Assembly: GCF_003628755.1 (NCBI RefSeq)
Contig: NZ_CP029256.1
Span: 1,941,585 to 2,005,584 of the forward strand
Direction of reading: 5' to 3'
From: Christensenella minuta
GTDB lineage: Bacteria > Bacillota > Clostridia > Christensenellales > Christensenellaceae
Length of the DNA: 64,000 bases
Below, one piece after another: positions 56,948 through 64,000 of the stretch. The first letter of the stretch is position 1; each line of letters opens with the position of its first letter. A program made the position numbers and the translations under genes. A model generated the notes under the pieces. That model did no database searches. It had not been told where the DNA came from and saw nothing but the letters and a program-made list of their open reading frames with translations.

Positions 56948-58111
56948 ATGAAATTTGCGAATAAAATGAAAGTGTTCGATTTGAATATTTTTTCCAAACT
57001 GGAGGAAAAGCGCGCGGAACTCCTCCGGCGGGGCATGGAGGTCATCAACCTTTCGGTGGGTACGCCCGATTTCAGGCCGGATGACCACGTAATCGCGGCG
57101 CTGAAAGAAGCGGCGGGCATAGCGGGTAACTTCAAATATTCCCTTGCCGATATCCCCGAACTGATCCAGGCGGTGATCGCGTGGTACGGCCGCCGCTACG
57201 GCGTTTCCCTTGAGCCGCGGCAGGTGATGTCCGTCTATGGTACGCAGGAGGGCATGGCGCATGTAGCGCTCCCGATCTGCAATCCCGGCGACCTTGTGAT
57301 CGCGCCCGACCCGTGCTATCCGGTGTTTATGTTTGGCCCGCGGATGGCGGAGGCGGAAATTTATTATACGCCGCTAAAAAAGGAAAATAATTTTCTGATT
57401 GATTTTGACAGCATCCCCGAAGATGTTGCCCGGCGGGCAAAGATGATCGTCGTTTCTTATCCCAATAACCCGGTGACGGCGGTCGCGGATTACGCCTTTT
57501 ATGAAAAGCTCGTCTCATGGGCAAAAAAGTATGGCGTGATCGTGATACACGACAACGCATATTCCGAGCTTGTGATGGACAGCGAACCGGGGATGTCGTT
57601 CCTTGCCGTTCCGGGAGCGATGGATGTGGGAATCGAGTTTAATTCCCTCTCCAAATCCTACAACCTGACCGGGCTGCGGATCTCTTTTGCTATGGGCAAT
57701 ACGGAAATCATCCGCAACTTCCGCTGCCTGCGTTCACAGATCGATTATGGCATTTCTTTCCCGGTGCAAAAGGCGGCTATTGCGGCATTAAACGGGCCCC
57801 AGGATATTCTTGAACGCAACCGCAAGGGATACCGCGAGCGCAGGGACGCGCTGTGCGGCGGCCTGCGGAGCATCGGCTGGGACGTTCCCGATTCCCCGGG
57901 TACCATGTTCGTATGGGCGCCGCTGCCAAAGGGCTATGAAAAGTCGTGGGAGTTCGCGCTTGAGCTAATGGATAAAACGGGAGTGATCTGCACGCCCGGC
58001 GAAAGCTTTGGCCCTGCTGGCGAAGGGTTCGTGCGGCTTGCACTGGTGGCAGATGTGCCCACCATCGAGCGTGCGGTGTGCCTGATCCGTGAAAGCGGAA
58101 TGATCCGATGA
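56948..58111 (+). CDS. PLP-dependent aminotransferase, class I/II
   Basis: The 387-residue fold-type I enzyme starts at the ATG at 56948 behind GGAGG. It has NLSVGTPDF, the PLP pocket region YGTQEGMAH, SYPNNPV, HDNAYSEL with the cofactor Asp, and the Schiff-base Lys in SLSKSYNLTGLR. The sequence style is that of LL-diaminopimelate/aspartate-like aminotransferases, but the substrate cannot be fixed. It overlaps the next gene by 4 bases (ATGA), so it leads a three-gene operon. Confidence 0.92.
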   Translation: MKFANKMKVFDLNIFSKLEEKRAELLRRGMEVINLSVGTPDFRPDDHVIAALKEAAGIAGNFKYSLADIPELIQAVIAWYGRRYGVSLEPRQVMSVYGTQEGMAHVALPICNPGDLVIAPDPCYPVFMFGPRMAEAEIYYTPLKKENNFLIDFDSIPEDVARRAKMIVVSYPNNPVTAVADYAFYEKLVSWAKKYGVIVIHDNAYSELVMDSEPGMSFLAVPGAMDVGIEFNSLSKSYNLTGLRISFAMGNTEIIRNFRCLRSQIDYGISFPVQKAAIAALNGPQDILERNRKGYRERRDALCGGLRSIGWDVPDSPGTMFVWAPLPKGYEKSWEFALELMDKTGVICTPGESFGPAGEGFVRLALVADVPTIERAVCLIRESGMIR

Positions 58112-58476
58112 GTTATGGATGGCTCGGCGGTTATTTGCTCCAGAAAGCGGGCGTGACCACAGACTACCAACCCGAATGGCAAGCCACCCGTTATTTCGTA
58201 GGCGGAAAAATGTTTGCCATGCAAGGCGGCGACAGGAACAAAAGACCTATTTTTACGATGAAACTCGAGCCTTCGCTGGGGGATTTCCTGCGAAGGCAGT
58301 ATCCCGGCGCGGTCGTTCCCGGCTATTATATGAATAAGGTGCATTGGAATTCGCTGTACCTTGAAAGCCGCGTCCCCGAAGAAACTGTGCGCGAAATGGC
58401 AGATAAAGCGTATGAAGCCGGCCTTTGCGCATTATCGAAAAAAAAACGGAGCGAGATCGAAAACGGGAAGGAATAG
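58108..58476 (+). CDS. MmcQ/YjbR family protein
   Basis: The 122-residue protein shows the family core PGYYMNKVHWNSLYLE near 70-85 and an alpha/beta layout related to the CyaY-like DNA-binding fold. Function is unclear; the family is often annotated as DNA-binding. It overlaps the aminotransferase stop by 4 bases and precedes the cupin gene by 3 bases, so it is co-translated. It may act as a small-molecule or stress-associated partner of the enzymes. Confidence 0.88.
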   Translation: MSYGWLGGYLLQKAGVTTDYQPEWQATRYFVGGKMFAMQGGDRNKRPIFTMKLEPSLGDFLRRQYPGAVVPGYYMNKVHWNSLYLESRVPEETVREMADKAYEAGLCALSKKKRSEIENGKE

Positions 58477-58479
58477 AAT

Positions 58480-58809
58480 ATGCTGATCGATTTTGAACAA
58501 CTGGACGAAACGGAGATCAAAAACTTCTATGGCGGCACGCAATCCACTTATGCGCGGATGTTTGCGGACGAAAGCAACCGTATCATGCGCGGACGGCTTG
58601 CGCCCGGCGCGTCGATCGGTCCGCACACCCATGAAACGGGCAGTGAAATTATTTTCATCCTTTCGGGAACAGGAAAGGCGTTTTGCGGCGGAGCCACGGA
58701 AGCCCTGACGCCCGGTATGTGCCACTATTGCCCGAAGGGACATACGCACAGCCTTACGGCGGACGGCGCCGAGGCGTTGGTCTTTTTTGCAGTCGTCCCG
58801 CAGCAATAA
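58480..58809 (+). CDS. cupin-domain protein
   Basis: The 109-residue single cupin has motif 1 GPHTHETGSEIIFILSG with two His and a Glu for metal, and motif 2 around TPGMCHYCPKGHTHS with a further His. Such small cupins bind a divalent metal and may be isomerases, oxygenases or sugar-binding proteins. It is the last gene of the aminotransferase operon, just before a terminator. Confidence 0.9.
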   Translation: MLIDFEQLDETEIKNFYGGTQSTYARMFADESNRIMRGRLAPGASIGPHTHETGSEIIFILSGTGKAFCGGATEALTPGMCHYCPKGHTHSLTADGAEALVFFAVVPQQ

Positions 58810-58816
58810 CAAGCAA

Positions 58817-58846
58817 AAGAGGCGCTTCCGCGCCTCTTTTTTTGTC
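58817..58846. terminator. bidirectional terminator
   Basis: AAAAGAGGCGC-TTCC-GCGCCTCTTTTTTT between convergent cupin and lipoprotein genes. Confidence 0.92.
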
Positions 58847-58867
58847 TTTTTTCCGCGTGTGAATCCG

Positions 58868-60661
58868 TTATGCCGGCATCAGGCTGCCGCCGCCCGCGAG
58901 GGCGATTGTCTGTGCGCCGAGCCATTCGTTTCCTGCCGCGTCCGCATCGTAATACAGGTTATGCCCTCCGCTCACAATATTTGCGCACGTCTCGTCCGCA
59001 TTTGTGAGGACCGTCACATAGCTGTCTCCGGTCAGCGTCCATGCGCTGTCCGCATCGAGGGATACCGCCGCCGCCTGCGCGGTGTTCTCCGTGTTGACCG
59101 CGCCTGTAAAGGTGCTGCCCTGCGTAAGTGAAAGCGCAAAGGTGCTGATCTCGTCGCACGTCACGTCGCCTTCAAAAACCTGGTTTATACCCGTCAGGGT
59201 AAACTGCCCGCCATTTGAGCCGGGCGTGCCCCAGTTATTGGTCTCGTTGCCCGCCACATTCGCAAGGACGCCGCTTGTGAAGACGAGTTCCGTATTTTCA
59301 AAGAACGCCTCCGCCTGCGTATTGGTCACATAGATCATCGGGCCGTCCGACGTCGTCGTGAGCCTGCTGTCCGCCGCTTCAAAGCGTGCGGTCCCCTCTG
59401 CCGCGTCGCCGGAGGTGCTCTGATAGAGCATGATACCGTTTTCCCCCGCCCCGGTGAGGTCCGTATCCGTCATGGTGATGGAGTTCTTTCCTTCCACCAC
59501 TGCCGCCTGGCTGCCTGCCGCCGTTCCCGTGAGGCTATTTACCGTGATGTCCCCCGTCGAATAGATGCATGGGCTGCCGTCGCCCGCCGCGAAGACCGTT
59601 CCGGTGTTTACCGTGATGGTTCCTTCGCCGCGGTCTGTAGCGATGGGCGCACAATGCGCACCTTGCGTCGTAATATCTACATTTGTGGCGTTGACCGTTC
59701 CGCCATAGGTGGCGTCAAGGCCGCGGGAGGAATTCCCGGTCGTATGGATGGTGACGTTATCCGCCGTGACCGTGGAGTCCTCACCCGTTGCAAAGATGGC
59801 GTTCGAGCCTTCCGCCGAGGAAGTCAATACCGTATCCGAAATCTCGGCTGTGCTGCCGCCTGCCGCCGCGAATACGGCGTTTACCGCATAAAAATTACTT
59901 TCATCCGTACTCGACGTATCGCCCGTTTTATCGAGCGTCCCATTTTCGAGGATCAGGCTGCCGCCGTTTTTTACGAGTACGGTATTTTCGTCTGCAGACG
60001 AGGAAGCAATTTCTTCGCCGTCCGAGGTCCCGCTGGTGCCGTCCACCGTAAATACGCCCGCAAGCTCGATACTTCCCGTCTCCGAGCCGCTCAAATCCCC
60101 GCCGGGGCCGCCCGCGCCGCCGGCATTTATAATCTCAAGGGTCGTGGGAACAAAGGATTCGCTTTCGCCCGATCCTTCCATCTTAACAACCGTACCTTCC
60201 GTAAGGCCGGCGGGCGACGCCTCTGTCTCGCTGCCGCCGTCCTGTTTTGTGATGGTGACCGCAGTAAGGTCGACGGTGATTTCCGTTCCGTCTTCATCCG
60301 CGGTAAAGCCGCCCGCCCCGCCGGGGCCGCCTTCGCCCAGATCAGGTGGTGTGCCGCCGTTTCCTGCGTCTTCGGACGGCGCTTCACCGCTTGGCATATC
60401 CGGCGCCTCCCCCGACGGCATTTCTCCGCTTTCCAGATCGGGCGGTGTGCCGCCACTCATTCCGCCTGTCACCGTCCCGAGGGCAATCGTCGCTTCATTC
60501 CCGCTTACCGCGGTTACCTTCCCATATATCGCGTCATCCTGAACCTGCGCGCCCGTTTCCTCCGCCGGGGCAGCGGACGAAGTCTCCGCCGCCTGCTGCG
60601 CACAGGCGGTAAACCCCATCGCCAGAACCGCGCACAGCAGGACCGTTAATATTTTTTTCAT
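58868..60661 (-). CDS. surface lipoprotein with predicted beta-helix
   Basis: The 597-residue protein has a lipobox FTACA (Cys20). A short domain (about 45-65, YGKVTAVSGNEATIALG) precedes a Gly/Pro/Glu-rich low-complexity stretch (about 66-115) with PSGEAP and GGTPPDL repeats. Then comes a long repetitive all-beta region (about 200-560; NAIFATGEDSTVTADNVTI, GITVNTG-like turns) typical of right-handed beta-helix adhesins or Cthe_2159-type polysaccharide-binding proteins. It is probably displayed at the surface and may bind a glycan. Terminators isolate it as a single gene. Confidence 0.82.
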   Translation of the reverse strand: MKKILTVLLCAVLAMGFTACAQQAAETSSAAPAEETGAQVQDDAIYGKVTAVSGNEATIALGTVTGGMSGGTPPDLESGEMPSGEAPDMPSGEAPSEDAGNGGTPPDLGEGGPGGAGGFTADEDGTEITVDLTAVTITKQDGGSETEASPAGLTEGTVVKMEGSGESESFVPTTLEIINAGGAGGPGGDLSGSETGSIELAGVFTVDGTSGTSDGEEIASSSADENTVLVKNGGSLILENGTLDKTGDTSSTDESNFYAVNAVFAAAGGSTAEISDTVLTSSAEGSNAIFATGEDSTVTADNVTIHTTGNSSRGLDATYGGTVNATNVDITTQGAHCAPIATDRGEGTITVNTGTVFAAGDGSPCIYSTGDITVNSLTGTAAGSQAAVVEGKNSITMTDTDLTGAGENGIMLYQSTSGDAAEGTARFEAADSRLTTTSDGPMIYVTNTQAEAFFENTELVFTSGVLANVAGNETNNWGTPGSNGGQFTLTGINQVFEGDVTCDEISTFALSLTQGSTFTGAVNTENTAQAAAVSLDADSAWTLTGDSYVTVLTNADETCANIVSGGHNLYYDADAAGNEWLGAQTIALAGGGSLMPA

Positions 60662-60751
60662 ACCAGTTGTTGCTCCTTTCTTGGTCTGGTCCCATTATGG
60701 AAGCGTAACGTGAAGGCTGTGTGGTGAAAGGATGAAAAATCTGTAAACGCC

Positions 60752-60789
60752 AAAAAACGCCCGCGGGGAAATTCCCCGTGGGCGTTTTG
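60752..60789. terminator. intrinsic terminator
   Basis: AAAACGCCCGCGGGGAA / TTCCCCGTGGGCGTTTT, one G-U pair, following the dehydrogenase-like gene on the minus strand. Confidence 0.9.
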
Positions 60790-60797
60790 CGCATAAT

Positions 60798-61838
60798 TTA
60801 CCATTCTTCCGTATACATATGGATCGGATAGGAGAGGTATTCCAGCGGATCAAGCTGGTCGACCGTCACATATCCTGCCGGTGCGTTCAGGATTGTCGGA
60901 ATACGGTTCACAACGGTCGCGCAGGTGTGCTCCACTGTCGCTGGTTTGACCACGTGAAACTCCGTATCAGGTTCGCCGACAATCTTCCAGTCGCACATAT
61001 CGCCGTCGTCCGGCCCGTATACCTTGCCAATACACTGGGTCTCGATCACCGGGCCCTGGTGCGTCTGCGTCGTGACGACCGCGCTCATTCCGATACAGTT
61101 GCCCTTCGGGATCGTCTCCCCGGTGGTTTCAGAATACAGGTCTTTACCGTAAAAATACGGTACGCTCTTTTGCGTCTGGGATTTGATCGTCCAGCCCATT
61201 TTGGCGCACAGCGCCTCGTTGGAATTCCACACATAACTCGGTTCGAGAACTTCCGGGTGGGCCAGTTGCTTTTCAAATTCTTCCGGTGTGAGTCCTACGC
61301 CGTGCGCCTGCGCGAGCGCGAGTCCGTAATCCTCCACGTTATAGCTGACCGCTCCTTCGATGCGGTCTATAGTATGGACGCCGCCCGCAACGCCCGCGAT
61401 CATGTTCACCCAATAGATATCCTGCATCCCCGAGCCCACAATAGTGCAGCCCGTTTCCTTGGCGAGGACGTCCAGCTTATTCGTAAGGGCGGGCGAGGTC
61501 GTCCACGGATAGATCGCTTCTTCACATGTCGTCACTACGTTGATGCCGCGCGCGGCGCATTTTTCGATATGCGGATACATATCGTCCATGAAGCTGAACA
61601 GTGTAAGAACCGCAATATCCGCATCACATTCGTCTAGGACAGCATCCGCGTCACTGCGGATCGGAACGCCGAGGCGCACGCCAAGGCCTGCCCATTCCCC
61701 TACGTCCATGCCAACGATGTCTGGATTCACATCGACCGCGCCCACGATATCCGCGCCCTTCTCATACAAATACCGAACCGTATACTTTGCCATTTTTCCG
61801 CAGCCATATTGTACGGCACGAATTTTTTGCTGATACAT
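60798..61838 (-). CDS. NAD(P)-binding dehydrogenase resembling 2,4-diaminopentanoate dehydrogenase
   Basis: The 346-residue protein has an N-terminal Rossmann fold ([16 protein letters not shown], then [11 protein letters not shown]) and a dihydrodipicolinate-reductase-like C-terminal domain. The motifs [13 protein letters not shown] and GSGMQDIYW match 2,4-diaminopentanoate dehydrogenase of ornithine fermentation and its relatives. No other ornithine-pathway gene is present, so this exact activity is uncertain. It is a single gene between terminators. Confidence 0.75.
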   Translation of the reverse strand: MYQQKIRAVQYGCGKMAKYTVRYLYEKGADIVGAVDVNPDIVGMDVGEWAGLGVRLGVPIRSDADAVLDECDADIAVLTLFSFMDDMYPHIEKCAARGINVVTTCEEAIYPWTTSPALTNKLDVLAKETGCTIVGSGMQDIYWVNMIAGVAGGVHTIDRIEGAVSYNVEDYGLALAQAHGVGLTPEEFEKQLAHPEVLEPSYVWNSNEALCAKMGWTIKSQTQKSVPYFYGKDLYSETTGETIPKGNCIGMSAVVTTQTHQGPVIETQCIGKVYGPDDGDMCDWKIVGEPDTEFHVVKPATVEHTCATVVNRIPTILNAPAGYVTVDQLDPLEYLSYPIHMYTEEW

Positions 61839-61948
61839 ATTTTCTCCCTCTTTTCAAAAATTTCCACCGATGTCCGCTTGTGTTGTTTTCCCCCTGGATA
61901 CTATCAATATACCACCCATAAGACACCTCAAACCTTTTTTTAATCAAA

Positions 61949-61975
61949 AGCGCCCGGCGGGATCGCCGGGCGCTG
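61949..61975 (-). terminator. intrinsic terminator of ABC permease operon
   Basis: AGCGCCCGGCG / CGCCGGGCGCT stem, minus strand, then TTTT. Confidence 0.85.
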
Positions 61976-61984
61976 CTTTTCACT

Positions 61985-63334
61985 TTAGCTGGAACTGCGG
62001 ATCGCTTCAAGCGGACTCATCTTCGTTGCCTTCCATGCAGGATAAATGCCGGACACAATGCCGACGCCTACGGCGATCGCAATCGCGCCGAGGCTGAGCC
62101 ACCACGGGATGGAAAGCTGTACCCCGTTCTGGAAATACATGCCGAGGAAGCTGATCTCGCTGCCGCCGAAATTTGCGGCCGCGCCGAAGATATAGCTGAC
62201 CCCGAGGCCGATCAGCCCTCCTATAAGGCCGATCATTGCCGCCTCCACGAGGAACATCAGGTTGATCTTGCGAATGGAAAGGCCGATAACCTTCATTACG
62301 CCGATCTCCCGCGCCCGTTCAAGGATGCTCGCGAGCATGGTATTGGCGATACCGATCGCCGATACCAGCAGGGAGATGAGGCCGATGGCGATGAGCTGCG
62401 ACTGCTGGCGCGCCTGTTCCTCCTGCATCTGGGTGATCCATTCGGTGGGGCTGTAGGCCTGGAATCCCATTTCCTTGACCGCCTTGAGGATGTCTTCCAC
62501 CGCGTCAACATCCACCGCGTTCACATAGCCCTGCGAATATTGTCCTTCTTTGATTCCTGCCTGGTCCATCAGCTTGCGGTTTTCGCGGATAAGCATATTG
62601 GCGGCGGGAATACTCATATAGATATTATAGCTCTCCTGACTGTCCGACTGCTTAAGAATGCCCGTAATTTTTCCGCGGTATTCCTTGGGCGCCGGCTGGT
62701 CAGGGGTGGATGGGTCTGGATTTTCGATCAGGTATCCGCTGCCCGGGTAATACTTCACGTTCGTCCCTACCCAGTCTACATCCGGCCCGGCCGGTTCCTG
62801 GTATTCGCCGTCGTCGGCCACGGCGACCGCGTAGCCGCCAGCCATCATCACGCCGCCCATCATGCCTCCGGAGGCATTCGGGTCCTGGAAATACTGCCGG
62901 GCGTTCGCGCCCACGATAAGCTCCACGTTAGGGCTGTCCGAGAAGACATTTCCCTCCATGAATTTAAAATCCATAGTTTGCGGGTCAACCGCATAAATAT
63001 AGGTATCCGCCTTATATTTTCCCATCACAATATACGAGGGGATGCTCATCAGGCCGCTCGCGTTTTTCACCCCCGGAATGGCCCGTATCTGGTTCAGCTT
63101 GGCATCCGTAAGCTTGGCGTTTTCCCCCGAGCCCATGGGGGATATCTCGATCCGCGTAAGGTCCGTACTCTGCATGATGCTCTGGTTGAACTGCTCAAGG
63201 TTCCCGAGACCGAGCGCCACCATGATAACAATGCACGCCGTTCCGATAATCACGCCGAGGACGGTCAGTATGGTCCGCATCTTGCGCCGCCACAGATTGG
63301 ATGCCGCAAGAAGAACAATATCAATAAATGTCAT
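61985..63334 (-). CDS. MacB/FtsX-type ABC transporter permease
   Basis: The 449-residue protein has an N-terminal membrane helix (about 18-40, LTVLGVIIGTACIVIMVAL), a large extracytoplasmic MacB-core domain (about 45-305) and three C-terminal helices with the FtsX layout (GIANTMLASILERAREIGVMK). It forms part of an export or mechanotransmission system powered by an ATPase outside the window. It overlaps the upstream adaptor-like gene by 14 bases. Confidence 0.92.
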   Translation of the reverse strand: MTFIDIVLLAASNLWRRKMRTILTVLGVIIGTACIVIMVALGLGNLEQFNQSIMQSTDLTRIEISPMGSGENAKLTDAKLNQIRAIPGVKNASGLMSIPSYIVMGKYKADTYIYAVDPQTMDFKFMEGNVFSDSPNVELIVGANARQYFQDPNASGGMMGGVMMAGGYAVAVADDGEYQEPAGPDVDWVGTNVKYYPGSGYLIENPDPSTPDQPAPKEYRGKITGILKQSDSQESYNIYMSIPAANMLIRENRKLMDQAGIKEGQYSQGYVNAVDVDAVEDILKAVKEMGFQAYSPTEWITQMQEEQARQQSQLIAIGLISLLVSAIGIANTMLASILERAREIGVMKVIGLSIRKINLMFLVEAAMIGLIGGLIGLGVSYIFGAAANFGGSEISFLGMYFQNGVQLSIPWWLSLGAIAIAVGVGIVSGIYPAWKATKMSPLEAIRSSS

Positions 63335-64000
63335 CGTCTTCGAGGTCCTCCGAAAGCTCCTGCGCGCGTTTTTTTCTTTTCCTTTTTACCACAATTACAA
63401 TGGCCACGGCTGCCGCAGCGCCTGCGGTGATCCCCCAGCCCCACCACGGGAAACCTGCTGGCTCCTCCGGCGGGAGCTCTTCGCCGGGATCCATGCCGCC
63501 ATAATCCGGCATAGGCGTGAGGACTGTTTCAACCGGCACCTTCATCTCGTATTCTTCGCCGTACTCGTCTTCATAAGTGACGACAAAATTTCCTTCCACC
63601 GGACCGGGCTGGACGGCATCTTCCGCGCCTGCGCCGCCTACAGCCTGCACCGTGCCGCTTTCCCCCGATACAACAATCGAGTCCGGTCCATCCGCACCGC
63701 CGGTTATTGCGCCGTCCGCCGCGGGAGCCACTTCGGCATTCCCGGTTTCCGCGCCGCTCATGCCGCCCATCCCCGCATTCGGGTCCTGGGCAACGGACGC
63801 ATAGATATCCGCCGTCTTCGCCGTGCCGGATTCCATATTTCCAAGAAAAGCGCTCGATTCCGGCGTAAGACCGGGAACGTCAAGCACGACCGTTACATTA
63901 TAAAGGGTGTTTTTTCCCTTGTTGTATAAATTGAGGCTCGCGGAGGTGGTATCGCCCATATAGACTTCCGATGGGAATTTCGGCGGATCATATTCAAGAC
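63321..64000 (-). CDS. membrane-anchored adaptor-like protein, C-terminal part (cut by window end)
   Basis: The frame is open to the window end; about 226 residues are visible. An extracytoplasmic part contains a CARDB-like segment (SLNLYNKGKNTLYNVTVVLDVPG) and a Gly/Ala-rich linker with repeated GAxxGxA patterns, then a single helix (GWGITAGAAAAVAIVIVV) and a Lys/Arg plus acidic cytoplasmic tail. It overlaps the MacB-type permease gene and resembles COG1361-like S-layer-associated proteins found next to such permeases. It likely carries or senses substrate for the transporter. Confidence 0.75.
   Translation of the reverse strand, partial: LEYDPPKFPSEVYMGDTTSASLNLYNKGKNTLYNVTVVLDVPGLTPESSAFLGNMESGTAKTADIYASVAQDPNAGMGGMSGAETGNAEVAPAADGAITGGADGPDSIVVSGESGTVQAVGGAGAEDAVQPGPVEGNFVVTYEDEYGEEYEMKVPVETVLTPMPDYGGMDPGEELPPEEPAGFPWWGWGITAGAAAAVAIVIVVKRKRKKRAQELSEDLEDDDIY

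Overview
The window reads as chromosomal DNA of a strictly anaerobic, gut-type member of the Clostridia (Firmicutes). Supporting features are a single-chain pyruvate:ferredoxin oxidoreductase, a membrane pyrophosphatase, an ECF folate transporter behind a tetrahydrofolate riboswitch, an M-box Mg2+ riboswitch, many lipoproteins, AGGAGG ribosome sites and frequent TTG starts. Christensenellales is my best guess from gene content and base composition, but no phylogenetic marker in the window settles it.

Positions 1 to about 11,100 form an AT-richer, decaying mobile region. It holds a four-gene run ending in a radical SAM enzyme and a Cys-rich partner, a broken IS1182-type transposase, a broken hybrid sensor kinase fused to a copy of the 3' end of hppA, and an integrative-element module (sigma factor, excisionase, tyrosine integrase) interrupted by an IS110 insertion. 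The module abuts a complete tRNA-Thr gene and a second tRNA-Thr 5' half, where the composition changes to GC-rich core chromosome.

From 11.3 to 14.5 kb lie small surface genes, a GNAT gene, a roughly 630-nt candidate structured noncoding RNA with its own promoter and terminator, and a DEAD-box helicase. From 14.7 to 23 kb is a divergent polyol/sugar locus: binding protein, ATPase, permease and two zinc dehydrogenases on one strand, and a short-chain dehydrogenase and GntR regulator on the other. From 23 to 30 kb come nifJ, the riboswitch-controlled folate transporter, speD-speE and an Rrf2 regulator.

From 30 to 41 kb are a very large beta-helix/repeat surface protein, three tandem polysaccharide deacetylase lipoproteins, a DUF3089 hydrolase and a diguanylate cyclase. 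From 41 to 50 kb are a ribbon-helix-helix protein, the intact pyrophosphatase gene, a YtrA-type regulator, a carboxylesterase, an acyl carrier protein, an ABC-2 exporter, a DUF554 protein and a LytTR/DUF3021-like pair. From 50 to 64 kb are a PHP-UvrD fusion helicase with two tiny Cys-rich neighbours, mgtA behind an M-box, an aminotransferase operon, a beta-helix lipoprotein, a dehydrogenase-like protein and a MacB-type permease with its membrane-anchored partner, cut by the window end.

The observations most worth following are the noncoding RNA at 12,726-13,357, the kinase-pyrophosphatase chimera, the duplicated tRNA-Thr junction, the radical SAM pair, and the alternative anti-Shine-Dalgarno arms in front of the element sigma factor.
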